DNA of 18,668 bases from Candidatus Poribacteria bacterium (lineage in GTDB: Bacteria; Poribacteria; WGA-4E; UBA9662), in the NCBI GenBank assembly GCA_002699335.1, contig PACG01000104.1:1-18668 (forward strand). Reading direction: 5' to 3'. The notes below the pieces were generated by a model. That model was not told the origin of the DNA and made no database searches. It saw only the letters and a program-made list of their open reading frames with translations. A program made the position numbers and the translations under genes. Numbering within the stretch: position 1 is the stretch's first letter; the number at the start of each line of letters is the position of its first letter. Of this stretch, positions 7,620-16,411 are shown one piece after another.

Positions 7620-10600
7620 ATGACGACATCCGATTTTCGAGCGGTTCTAGCAAGGCTCGTGTCCTATTCCATAGCTTTTATAGCAGGTCTAATTTATTTT
7701 TTACTAACGTCGCTAGTTCTAGCGGAAGAGATTCCGTTGCTAACCATTGATCGTATTCAAGGCAATAACGGGATTTTGAAGATCAACTATACTACTACAG
7801 ATGCTGAAGGGAAACACCTCTCCACCGGTAACTGGAAGTATAGCACTGACGGCGGTGCTACCTGGATCTTGATTGACGAGGTTGCGATCTCCGAAAATGC
7901 GCCCAAACCGGCTGGACAACACGTTTTAGTTTGGGATACTCGTCTGGGATTAAACAGCCCGTCAGGTTCCTATTTTCCCTCCCTGCTGTTCCGAATGCAA
8001 GCTTACGATACTGGAATCGGATTAGGTGGCACCTGGAAAACGGTTGACTCTCTGGAAAATCGGCGAGCTTTCTCTAACGTCGTCGTAAAAGAAAACAAAA
8101 TCTTAGCCATCCGCGGTCACAACCAGGGGAAATTGGCCAATAGTGAAGAATATAGTCCCGTAACTGATACTTGGCAACCCGCCGTCGCCTTACCCGTTGC
8201 CGCTCGAATCGACCTAACAGCGGTTGCTGATTCGAACGGGATTTACTTAATCGGTGGCTACGATGGTAAAACACGGTTAACCACTACCGAGTTTGTCTCC
8301 TTCCAAAGAGAAAATGTGCAGGCGGTCACACCGATGCCGACTGCACGAAAAGCCTTATCTTCAGTACTCTTGGGCCATAAAATCTATGTCCTCGGAGGTG
8401 ACGGTGGTGGTTCGTTGCTAAATATCAACGAGGCATACAACATTGTACAAGATCGCTGGGAAACACTAGCTCCGATGAATACTGCTCGTCAATCTTTTGC
8501 CGCGGTAACACTTGGTGATAAAATTTACGCCATCGGTGGCCACAGCAATAGCTATCTGGCCACTGTTGAGATGTACGACCCACATCGAGATGTCTGGAGA
8601 GAAATTCAGTCGATGCCAACGGCACGCTACGGTTTTGGTGCCACGGTCGTTGGCGATAAGATCTATGCCGTCGGCGGTCACGACGGGAGTCGAGTCCTGA
8701 GTACGGTTGAGGTCTATCACCCTGCCACAGATACTTGGTCAACAGCAGCTCCGATGCCAACGGCACGACAGTATCACGGAGTCACTTCTATTGGACGTAT
8801 AATCTATGCTGTTGGGGGCACAACTGATAGTGAAGTATTAGACTCTGTCGAAGCCTACATTTTACCACGGATCTCCGACACTGCCATTGCTAAATCGATT
8901 GTTCTGGCCAATCATATTCAGGCCGAGATTAAATCCATTACGCCAAGCAAGTCGCTAGAGGAAACCGAAGGCCCTATTACACGCCTCCATGGCACTGTGA
9001 CGGTCACAGGCCTTGCATATAGTGCCAATTTACAGAGTTGGACCCTCGATTATGCAGCTATCGGCCCGACAGATGCATCTAATCAAGATTTCACCCCCAT
9101 CCAGTTCTCCAGTCAGCGACCCAAGTTGAGTCAGCTAGGTCAGTGGGATACCACCCAACTAAAAGATGGGCCTTACTGGCTTCGCCTCCGTGTCACCGAT
9201 ACCAATGTGGTGACCGTCTCTAAAACGATTGTGGTCATGGTTGATAACACCCCGGCTGAGGTGGTAGTCACTCTTTCCGGAGCCGGACTGGAGACCGATG
9301 CAGATTCCGCCGGAGTACATTTTATTCGTAACAATGCCACCATGACCGTCTCTGGTGTAGCTGAAATCGGTGCTATCGTGGTCGACGTCGTCCTTCATGC
9401 AGCGGAGTCTGAAATAGGTTTTTTAGATCAAGTGCGGGTTACTCCTGAAGGTAAGATACAAGGGCAAATTCCAGGGCGAGACTTCTCTGGTATTTCCAGC
9501 ATTCACCTAAATGTCACTGTTCAAGATGACACAGGTAACCTGACAACGGTTCCTTCTAATACGCTTATTATCGATAACGATTCACCTCGAATCGAAATCA
9601 TCTCTCCTGCAGCTGGAGCTAACTTTCGGGCCGGTGGTGTTCGACTTTCGGGAAAAGTGGCGGACACCTTTTCCGGGGTGCGACGGATCGAAATTGACAG
9701 CGGGTTTGGTTGGGTGTTGGTGGATGATACCACCAACCTCGATTTTAATCCGCAGTTGACCGACTGGAGTTACACTTTTATACCACCGACTAGCGACGTG
9801 TTACTCACCTTCCGGGCCCGTGCCACCGATAATGCCGGTAACATCCATATCTCTGACAGTAAGGCCGTCAGATACATGAGATCTTTACCTACGGTTAACC
9901 TGGTTGCTCCCATTGACAATACACAAATGATGGGAAAAATCGAGGTGGTCGTCCAAGTTGGAGCCTCTGGTGATGCTGCAGATCTAAGCTGGCGGCTGGA
10001 GTTCGCCCCCGGCATGGATGCTGAGAAGGGATGGACGAAAATCGTAGATGGTCAGACCCTTGTCGTCCCGGATTCACCACTAACCGTCTGGGATACGAGC
10101 CAGCTACCGGATGGAACTTACACCCTCCGACTGTTAGCAGAAACAAACGGTCGAATTGCAACCGTCAAAAGAACCAATCTGTTCAAATCACCAGCAGATC
10201 CGGAGACACTACAACCTCCCAACCGACCGATAGCCTTGCCTTTCGATCATCATGCCGCGGCTCGCGAACAGTTGGTGAATAACGATGACGTTCAATTGCA
10301 AAGTTCCGATTTCTCTGATCCCAATGTTCTAGATCAACATCAAGCCTCTCAGTGGCAGATTACAACCACCGCTGGAGATTATGAGGTGTCGGTCTACGAT
10401 AGCGGCAGCGATAACCTCAATTTGGTGCAGATCCGAGTTAAAGATCTGATTCAACTTAATCAAACCTACTATTGGCGAGTGCGCTATCAGGATTCGAGTG
10501 GCATGTGGTCGGAATTCTCCGATGAGGCGCGCTTTACCACTAAACCAACAGGCGAATTTACGATCCGTTTAGAAAAAGGACTCAATTTCATCTCTCTGCC

Positions 10601-11525
10601 GGTACGACCGATTATGCCGATCACTTCAGCTACACTGGCCGAACAGACGAATGCTACTTTAGTCATGCGATTCGATGTGCCAACGCAGATGTTTGTACCT
10701 TACATCCCTGATTTATCGACTAGTTCCTCCTTTCCTTTGGAAGGCGGAATCGGCTACATCCTCAATGTGATGGAACCGCAATCAATCACCTTCACCGGCA
10801 TGGTTTGGAACAACCTTACTAGGGAGGCACCTCCCTCCAACTCACCCTTAGTGCCAACAGACAGCAGTCAACCGGGGATTGGCCTTTGGGCCTTTGTATT
10901 GGCCATAGACCTTCCTTCGCCCGGAAGGTCATCTGCTATCGAAATCACCAATCTACGCTCGGGGCAGACCCAACTGATACCGTCTGACCAACCACTGGGG
11001 TATGCCAGTTTCATCGATTTGAACCGAAGGGCAGTGGTGACAGAAGGCGATCAACTTCGAATTCGCCCAATTGACGCAAATGGGCACACAATTTTCCAAC
11101 CCCGGATAATGACGATCACCGGCACGGATATGGAAAGAGCTGTGCGGTATCAATCTTCAGGCTGGATCCCCTTGCCGAAGCAGAATCGGCTCCTGCAGAA
11201 CTATCCCAATCCATTTAACCCAGAAACTTGGATTCCATATCAGTTGGCACAGGACGGATACCTTACCTTGATGATTTACGATATCAATGGTAATCAGGTC
11301 CGAAAACTGGACCTAGGACACCAGTTGGCAGGTGTCTACCGGAGCCGTGAACGTGCCGTCTACTGGGATGGCACCAACCATCAAGGAGAACGGGTCGGTA
11401 GTGGTATCTACTTTTATCAGGTATTGATAAGGCCAGATCAGCCAGCCGATTCAGGTCACTCATCTCGAATGTACTCGCAGATGTATCCATCTGATTCCTT
11501 GAAGAAAATGATTATTCTCAAGTAG
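7620..11525 (+). CDS. Secreted Kelch/Ig/Fn3 protein with poribacterial C-terminal domain
   Basis: The 1301-residue product starts with a signal peptide: Arg7 and Arg12, then a hydrophobic stretch to LVLA, with likely cleavage after Ala35. Residues about 138-417 hold six Kelch repeats, enough for a full propeller, with cores IRGHNQG, IGGYDGK, LGGDGGG, IGGHSNS, VGGHDGS and VGGTTDS plus PMPTAR linkers; blade 1 has lost the first Gly. Residues about 470-525 and 790-840 are two copies of an Ig-like module ending WDT-x-QL-x-DG-x-Y-x-LRL; a degenerate relative occurs near 50-120. An Fn3-like domain (YYWRVRYQDSSGMWSEFSD) ends near 976. A LEKGLNFISLPV domain follows, then a C-terminal FlgD/sorting-like domain from Asn1194 (NYPNPFNPETWIPYQLA, later GSGIYFYQV). 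The family suggests a cell-surface or exported carbohydrate- or protein-binding role; no catalytic site is evident. A weak GGGGA lies 10 bases before the start. Confidence 0.9.
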   Translation: MTTSDFRAVLARLVSYSIAFIAGLIYFLLTSLVLAEEIPLLTIDRIQGNNGILKINYTTTDAEGKHLSTGNWKYSTDGGATWILIDEVAISENAPKPAGQHVLVWDTRLGLNSPSGSYFPSLLFRMQAYDTGIGLGGTWKTVDSLENRRAFSNVVVKENKILAIRGHNQGKLANSEEYSPVTDTWQPAVALPVAARIDLTAVADSNGIYLIGGYDGKTRLTTTEFVSFQRENVQAVTPMPTARKALSSVLLGHKIYVLGGDGGGSLLNINEAYNIVQDRWETLAPMNTARQSFAAVTLGDKIYAIGGHSNSYLATVEMYDPHRDVWREIQSMPTARYGFGATVVGDKIYAVGGHDGSRVLSTVEVYHPATDTWSTAAPMPTARQYHGVTSIGRIIYAVGGTTDSEVLDSVEAYILPRISDTAIAKSIVLANHIQAEIKSITPSKSLEETEGPITRLHGTVTVTGLAYSANLQSWTLDYAAIGPTDASNQDFTPIQFSSQRPKLSQLGQWDTTQLKDGPYWLRLRVTDTNVVTVSKTIVVMVDNTPAEVVVTLSGAGLETDADSAGVHFIRNNATMTVSGVAEIGAIVVDVVLHAAESEIGFLDQVRVTPEGKIQGQIPGRDFSGISSIHLNVTVQDDTGNLTTVPSNTLIIDNDSPRIEIISPAAGANFRAGGVRLSGKVADTFSGVRRIEIDSGFGWVLVDDTTNLDFNPQLTDWSYTFIPPTSDVLLTFRARATDNAGNIHISDSKAVRYMRSLPTVNLVAPIDNTQMMGKIEVVVQVGASGDAADLSWRLEFAPGMDAEKGWTKIVDGQTLVVPDSPLTVWDTSQLPDGTYTLRLLAETNGRIATVKRTNLFKSPADPETLQPPNRPIALPFDHHAAAREQLVNNDDVQLQSSDFSDPNVLDQHQASQWQITTTAGDYEVSVYDSGSDNLNLVQIRVKDLIQLNQTYYWRVRYQDSSGMWSEFSDEARFTTKPTGEFTIRLEKGLNFISLPVRPIMPITSATLAEQTNATLVMRFDVPTQMFVPYIPDLSTSSSFPLEGGIGYILNVMEPQSITFTGMVWNNLTREAPPSNSPLVPTDSSQPGIGLWAFVLAIDLPSPGRSSAIEITNLRSGQTQLIPSDQPLGYASFIDLNRRAVVTEGDQLRIRPIDANGHTIFQPRIMTITGTDMERAVRYQSSGWIPLPKQNRLLQNYPNPFNPETWIPYQLAQDGYLTLMIYDINGNQVRKLDLGHQLAGVYRSRERAVYWDGTNHQGERVGSGIYFYQVLIRPDQPADSGHSSRMYSQMYPSDSLKKMIILK

Positions 11526-11646
11526 GAGCAAATCTACCCGCGGACATATCGATCCATCCAACTCCGATGTTTTCTACTCACTGGGTTGGCTCTCCCACCG
11601 TCGCCGGGTTGATATAAGTCCACCCTCTAGTAGCGATAGGTAACAG

Positions 11647-11940
11647 ATGCATACGCCCTTCATCATCGACGAAATCCCAGCGTCAGAACAGCAAGCATTA
11701 TTGCAGAAAGTGGCGACCTTCATCGTCAAACGCCGTTTAACCGCACCAGCTGTTCTGACGCTGGAAATGTGTAAGCCCCTTCACTTGATTGGTGGTCAAT
11801 TGATGATTGCCCTCAACCCTTTCGTTCAAGTGATCTTTAACACAACTGACTTTCAGAAATTTGCACTTATCATCGAACAAGACCAGAACCTGGAACGCCT
11901 AATTCAATTGATCGAACAGACCAGTGAGAAGTTTGAATAG
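11647..11940 (+). CDS. Small conserved partner of the MutL-type ATPase (unknown function)
   Basis: The 97-residue protein has no signal peptide and no predicted membrane helix. It contains VKRRLTAPAVLTLEMCKPLHLIGGQ and an acidic helical tail, LIEQDQNLERLIQLIEQ. I recall similar ~95-residue proteins with 'R-R-L-x-x-P-A ... K-P-L-x-F-x-G-x-Q' beside MutL/GlmL-like genes in other phyla, but cannot name a domain. The next gene begins 69 bases on in the same direction, so co-transcription is likely. The ribosome binding site (around ATAGGTAACAG) is weak. A role in the same complex as the ATPase is inference. Confidence 0.75.
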   Translation: MHTPFIIDEIPASEQQALLQKVATFIVKRRLTAPAVLTLEMCKPLHLIGGQLMIALNPFVQVIFNTTDFQKFALIIEQDQNLERLIQLIEQTSEKFE

Positions 11941-11955
11941 TGAAGTTTGAATAGT
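11928..11955. repeat. 14-bp tandem duplication across a stop codon
   Basis: GAAGTTTGAATAGT occurs twice in perfect tandem, with GAATT following. The first copy supplies the last codons and the TAG (11938-11940) of the 97-residue gene, and the second is noncoding. It looks like recent slippage or duplication. Confidence 0.8.
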
Positions 11956-12009
11956 GAATTCTCAATTCCTAATTTATCCTTATAGGAGTTGTCGACTAGA
12001 AATCAGAGC

Positions 12010-13824
12010 ATGAATTCAGAAAAGGAAACTGTTCGCTCAATCTTAGCTACTGACTGCGGCAGTACAACAACCAAAGCAATTCTTATTGAACACCAACCAA
12101 ACGGTGAATATCACTTGACCGTTCGTGGTGAAGCTCCGACGACGGTTGAAGCTCCGGTTGAAGATGTCACCGCCGGCGTGATTAATGCTGTCACTGAGGT
12201 TCAGGAGTTGGCAGATCGACGGTTGTTGGATGACAATCAACGGATCATCAAACCACAGGCTGGAAACCAGGGGGTAGACCTTTACATTTCGACCAGTAGT
12301 GCCGGTGGCGGGCTGCAGATGATGGTGGCAGGAGTGGTGCGCAACCTGACTGCTGAGAGTGCAGAAAGAGCCGCTCTGGGAGCAGGGGCGATTGTGATGG
12401 ACATAATTTCCTCCAATGACGGCCGGTTGCCACACGAAAAAATCGATCGAATACGCCAGCTCCGTCCTGATATGTTGCTGCTCTCCGGTGGGACAGATGG
12501 CGGTACCACCACTCATGTTGCAGAGATGGCTGAGATCTTGGCTGCTGCCAATCCGCAACCTCGTCTCGGCACCTCCTATCAGATGCCGGTGATTTATGCC
12601 GGTAATAGAGAGGCTAGGGGTATTGTGGCCGATCGGCTAGAAGGCAAAATGTCGCTAGAGATAGTAGATAATCTGCGTCCGGTGTTAGAAGAGGAAAATC
12701 TGATGCCAACCCGGCTGAAAATCCAGGACCAATTTCTGGAACATGTCATGGCACATGCCCCCGGCTATAAAAAGTTGATGTCTTGGGCCGATGTTCCAAT
12801 CATGCCGACACCAGGTGCTGTTGGGGCTATTATTCAGACCATCGCCGATCAGGAACAGATCCAGGTTGTGGGTGTGGATATCGGTGGTGCCACGACCGAT
12901 GTTTTTTCGGTGTTTCGTAACCGCGAAGACACTCCCGTTTTTAACCGGACCGTCAGTGCCAACTTGGGGATGAGCTATAGTATCTCTAATGTGGTAGCAG
13001 AAGCGGGGATCGAAAATGTTTTACGCTGGTTACGGCTGCAACAGGAATCGTCATCTGAAGTGAGTTTGGGCAACCAGATCAAAAACAAGATGATTCGCCC
13101 AACCACTATTCCCCAGACCATTTCGGACCTAATTTTAGAGCAAGCCATTGCCAGAGAGGCCCTGCGACTGGCGTTTGCACAGCACAAGAGCCTAGCTGTT
13201 GAGTTACGTGGTGTACAACAACAACGCACTATTTCCGACGCTTTTGACCAAACTGAGTCGGGGCGGTCACTGGTTGATCTACTCTCATTAGATCTGTTGG
13301 TTGGGAGCGGCGGAGTATTGTCACATGCCCCTCGTCGCCAACAGGCTATGATGATGATGATAGACGGTTTTCAACCGGAAGGTTTCACCCAACTGGCGGT
13401 AGATAGCATCTTTATGATGCCTCAATTGGGGGTTTTGGCCCAAGTGAATCCCGATGCAGCGACACAGGTGTTTAAACGAGACTGCCTAATTCATCTTGGT
13501 CCTTGCTTAGCACCGGTTGGTAGTGGTGGCCGAATCAAGATGACGGTAAACCTGCCGACAGGAACTATAACCGAGGAAATCGAAGCAGGCCAAATCCGGC
13601 GATACCCACTTGATGCCGATCGGACAGCAACCATCAGAATCGAACCCAATCATCGCTTTGATGTAGGAGCCGGACAAGGGATGGCGGTCGAGCGGCAGAT
13701 CAATGGTGGGATTGTCGGTTTAGTAGTCGATACGCGCGGTCGTCCTCTCGATCTGTCGGATCAAAATATCAGCCACGACCACCTGACGCAGTGGGCAGAA
13801 GCCATGGACCTCTACCCGGCATAA
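12010..13824 (+). CDS. MutL/GlmL-family ASKHA ATPase, probable B12-enzyme reactivase
   Basis: The 604-residue protein belongs to the glutamate mutase MutL/GlmL family, thought to reactivate adenosylcobalamin mutases by ATP-driven cofactor exchange. The phosphate-1 motif is ATDCGSTTTKAIL (about residues 13-25). LLLSGGTDGGTTTHV follows in the middle, and the phosphate-2 motif is VVGVDIGGATTD (about 287-297). LVGSGGVLSH and GGRIKMTVNLPTG lie in the C-terminal half. Length is normal for the family. The start is uncertain: AGGAG (11984-11988) directly abuts a TTG at 11989, which would add seven residues, and is 21 bases from the ATG at 12010. I use ATG because the ATPase core starts only 12 residues later. 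No cobalamin mutase is encoded in the window, so the client is unknown. The 97-residue gene upstream is its likely operon partner. Confidence 0.9.
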   Translation: MNSEKETVRSILATDCGSTTTKAILIEHQPNGEYHLTVRGEAPTTVEAPVEDVTAGVINAVTEVQELADRRLLDDNQRIIKPQAGNQGVDLYISTSSAGGGLQMMVAGVVRNLTAESAERAALGAGAIVMDIISSNDGRLPHEKIDRIRQLRPDMLLLSGGTDGGTTTHVAEMAEILAAANPQPRLGTSYQMPVIYAGNREARGIVADRLEGKMSLEIVDNLRPVLEEENLMPTRLKIQDQFLEHVMAHAPGYKKLMSWADVPIMPTPGAVGAIIQTIADQEQIQVVGVDIGGATTDVFSVFRNREDTPVFNRTVSANLGMSYSISNVVAEAGIENVLRWLRLQQESSSEVSLGNQIKNKMIRPTTIPQTISDLILEQAIAREALRLAFAQHKSLAVELRGVQQQRTISDAFDQTESGRSLVDLLSLDLLVGSGGVLSHAPRRQQAMMMMIDGFQPEGFTQLAVDSIFMMPQLGVLAQVNPDAATQVFKRDCLIHLGPCLAPVGSGGRIKMTVNLPTGTITEEIEAGQIRRYPLDADRTATIRIEPNHRFDVGAGQGMAVERQINGGIVGLVVDTRGRPLDLSDQNISHDHLTQWAEAMDLYPA

Positions 13825-13891
13825 GTCATGCGCCGCTATTGAGAATTGTGACGCAGGCTACCAGGCTAACAAACAGAAAGGGAGATTCGAA

Positions 13892-14965
13892 ATGCCAATT
13901 CCAACTATTCATGTCGGTTGTTCCAATTTTGCTCTTGGACGACTGCAAGCGCTGGTCAACTGTAACGGGCTCGAACCAGTGGCCTGCGTTGATTTAGATC
14001 TTGAGCTGGCCCGGACTAATATCGGTCGTCTGGAAGGCGAGGTTCCGTCAGGTCTGAAGGAACGAGTCTATACCTCGATCACCGAGGCTAGATCGCATCA
14101 TCAGGCGGACGCCTGCCTGGTTTACGCGGCTACCACAGCTCACGCTAAATTGGTGGTTGAAAGCCTTAATCTGGGCATGCATACCATCTGTGTCAAACCG
14201 ATTGTCACCAGCCAGGACGAATTCCGTCAGATTTTAGCTGTTCATCAGGCCAATCCCAACCTGGTGTTGATGCAAGGTCAAAACAAGCGCTGGAATCCAG
14301 CCGCGGCCAAAATGAGAGAGTGGCTAAGGGAGGATCATGGTATCGGGGAAATGCTAGGCGGAGAGTGCCGTTTCTGGATTCGCCAAAACCTGTTTACCGG
14401 TCCGGATTCACGTCAGCCTGACGCCTTTGTGGAGGGCCTGTTTTTCCACGCTGGGTGTAGCCACCAGATCGACCAGTTGGTCGGCGCCAAGGGGTTGCCC
14501 CGTTACGTCACAGCCCGCGTCCACAACCGGCAGGAACCGTCGCTAGCACAAACCGGTGTATGGGGAACGGCAGGTGGAAATGCCCTGATGGAGTTCGATA
14601 ACGGGGCTGCTGTCAGCTATACGGGCACAAGGGCTGGCCATACCGGTGCTTTTGGTTGGAGCGGGAGTTGGAGTTTCCACGGTACCAATGGAGATCTGCG
14701 CCGGGACGCTGGTCATCTGCAGTTGTTCCAGCACGGTGAATGTATCGAGGACCTGACCCTGCAAGACCTGCACGCTGGCTTGGTCGAAGACGATCGACTC
14801 CAACTTGATGCCTTCGCTAACGCTATAGCAACCGGCCTGGATCGAGAGTGGATCCAGAAATCGACCCTGGGAACCTGGATTCTGATGGAGGGCTGTAATC
14901 ATTCGGCCCGAACAGATACGCGAGTAGACGTGGAAGCACTTCGTCTCCGACTTTATCATACCTAG
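13892..14965 (+). CDS. Divergent Gfo/Idh/MocA family protein
   Basis: The 357-residue product has the two-domain layout of Gfo/Idh/MocA sugar oxidoreductases: an NAD(P)-type Rossmann fold followed by an alpha/beta substrate domain. The first strand reads IHVGCSNFALGRLQAL, so the usual GxGxxG loop is altered. The catalytic-Lys motif is CVKPI (Lys102) where most members have EKP. The D-x-G-x-H segment of typical members corresponds here to HAGCSHQID, with His186, His191 and Asp194 retained around it. It may still be a dehydrogenase with a different proton relay, or a non-redox member of the fold. AAAGGGAG lies 8 bases upstream of the ATG. It starts 67 bases after the MutL-type gene and precedes the DUF1593 gene by 62 bases. 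Confidence 0.87.
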   Translation: MPIPTIHVGCSNFALGRLQALVNCNGLEPVACVDLDLELARTNIGRLEGEVPSGLKERVYTSITEARSHHQADACLVYAATTAHAKLVVESLNLGMHTICVKPIVTSQDEFRQILAVHQANPNLVLMQGQNKRWNPAAAKMREWLREDHGIGEMLGGECRFWIRQNLFTGPDSRQPDAFVEGLFFHAGCSHQIDQLVGAKGLPRYVTARVHNRQEPSLAQTGVWGTAGGNALMEFDNGAAVSYTGTRAGHTGAFGWSGSWSFHGTNGDLRRDAGHLQLFQHGECIEDLTLQDLHAGLVEDDRLQLDAFANAIATGLDREWIQKSTLGTWILMEGCNHSARTDTRVDVEALRLRLYHT

Positions 14966-15027
14966 TCAATAGATCCGCTTAGAATTATGATTTTCGGGAT
15001 TTTTGTATTCGCGCAGTTGGAAATGAG

Positions 15028-16398
15028 ATGCAGATTCAACAAATAGACCGATCCAGAGTTATTGTCCTGACCGATATTACCAACGAACCCGACGATGAAC
15101 AATCGATGGTACGCTTTCTGTGCTACGTTAACGAGTTCGATGTCGAAGGGGTAGTTGCAACCACCTCCTGCTGGCTTCGTAATCGAGTGGCTCCAGAGCA
15201 GATTGAGGAACGGGTTACCGCCTACGACCAAGTTCGGAATAATCTACTGACGCACGCCCCGAACTATCCACCGATGGCGTTTTTAATGGACCGGATTAAA
15301 ACCGGTCTGCCGGTTTATGGAATGGATGGTGTTGGCCAAGGCAAGATGTCTGCGGGATCACAACTGATCGTTGAAGCCATCGATAAGCCGGATCCACGAC
15401 CTGTTTGGGTCTGTGTCTGGGGTGGAGTAAACTGCCTGGCCCAGGCATTATGGGAGGTTCAGCAGAGCCGTTCGCCGGCAGAGGTAGACCGCTTCATCTC
15501 CAAATTGAGGGTCTATACCATCTCCGATCAGGATAACAGTGCCCCCTGGATTCGCCAGCAGTTTCCTAACTTGTTTTATATTGTCAGTCCCGGCTACGAA
15601 GAGAACGGCGGTGGCGGATATCACCACTCGACCTGGGTCGGTATTTCGGGCGATAAGTTTCATGGACGATTTGAAGGGGCTAACTTTGAGATCGTCGATA
15701 ATCCTTGGCTGGACCAGCACATCCGCCAGAACCACGGCCCCCTGGGAGCACTTCATCCACGAACCAAGTACCTGCTGGAAGGCGACACGCCGACCTTCCT
15801 TTATCTAGTGCCAAACGGTCTGGGAGTTCCCGAACAACCCAATTACGGAAGTTGGGGAGGGCGGTACGAATTTTACACCCCGGACCAACAACCGTGGCAC
15901 TACCAGCAGGAGACACATCCCATTTGGACCGATACGACCGACTGGGTAATCGGAACCGATGATAAAATCCACCAAACCAACAAAGCCACTATCTGGCGAT
16001 GGCGAGAGGCCTATCAACACGATTTCGCCGCTCGCATCGACTGGACAACAGCAGACCGGTTTCAGGATGCCAACCATAACCCCATCGCCGGTTTTGCCGG
16101 AGATACCAGTCGTGGCGTGGTCCATCTGACTGCCAGGTCAGGTGAAGCCGTTCAACTCGATGCTACAGGCACCACGGACCCGGATGGAGACCAGGTATCC
16201 GTCGATTGGTTTCAGTATAAAGAGGTAGGCAGCCTGGAAATCGACCTGAAGATTGAGGTTCAATCTGACCTAGCCGCCAGTTTTGTTGCTCCACAGGTTG
16301 AGCAGGTGGAGTCCGTACACATCATCCTGGAGGCAAAAGATAGCGGTGAACCATGCCTCTACAACTATCGGCGTATCGTGGTGGAGATACAGCCGTAA
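15028..16398 (+). CDS. DUF1593 / Sde182-type nucleoside hydrolase-like protein
   Basis: The 456-residue protein matches the DUF1593 family, whose N-terminal domain has the fold of inosine-uridine nucleoside hydrolases. Visible signatures are RVIVLTDITNEPDDEQSMVRFL, with Asp16, Asp22 and Asp23 as likely metal ligands, then FDVEGVVATTSCWLRNRV, VWVCVWGGVNCLAQALW and RVYTISDQDNSAPWIR. Residues from about 362 (GEAVQLDATGTTDPDGDQ) form an Ig-like C-terminal domain, as in the founding cellulose-binding protein Sde182. No signal peptide is visible, and no in-frame start exists between the stop at 14980 and 15028, so the protein seems cytoplasmic, although relatives are often exported. It likely cleaves an N- or O-ribosyl or other glycosidic bond, but the substrate is unknown. 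The dehydrogenase gene follows after 13 bases. Confidence 0.9.
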   Translation: MQIQQIDRSRVIVLTDITNEPDDEQSMVRFLCYVNEFDVEGVVATTSCWLRNRVAPEQIEERVTAYDQVRNNLLTHAPNYPPMAFLMDRIKTGLPVYGMDGVGQGKMSAGSQLIVEAIDKPDPRPVWVCVWGGVNCLAQALWEVQQSRSPAEVDRFISKLRVYTISDQDNSAPWIRQQFPNLFYIVSPGYEENGGGGYHHSTWVGISGDKFHGRFEGANFEIVDNPWLDQHIRQNHGPLGALHPRTKYLLEGDTPTFLYLVPNGLGVPEQPNYGSWGGRYEFYTPDQQPWHYQQETHPIWTDTTDWVIGTDDKIHQTNKATIWRWREAYQHDFAARIDWTTADRFQDANHNPIAGFAGDTSRGVVHLTARSGEAVQLDATGTTDPDGDQVSVDWFQYKEVGSLEIDLKIEVQSDLAASFVAPQVEQVESVHIILEAKDSGEPCLYNYRRIVVEIQP

Positions 16399-16411
16399 CA
16401 CGAGGGAGACT

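Noticed and set aside
16283..16411. Longer N-terminus for the SDR protein
   Set aside because: The extension overlaps the DUF1593 gene by over 100 bases and reads as out-of-frame translation; ATG 16412 has its own ribosome binding site and gives a normal SDR length.
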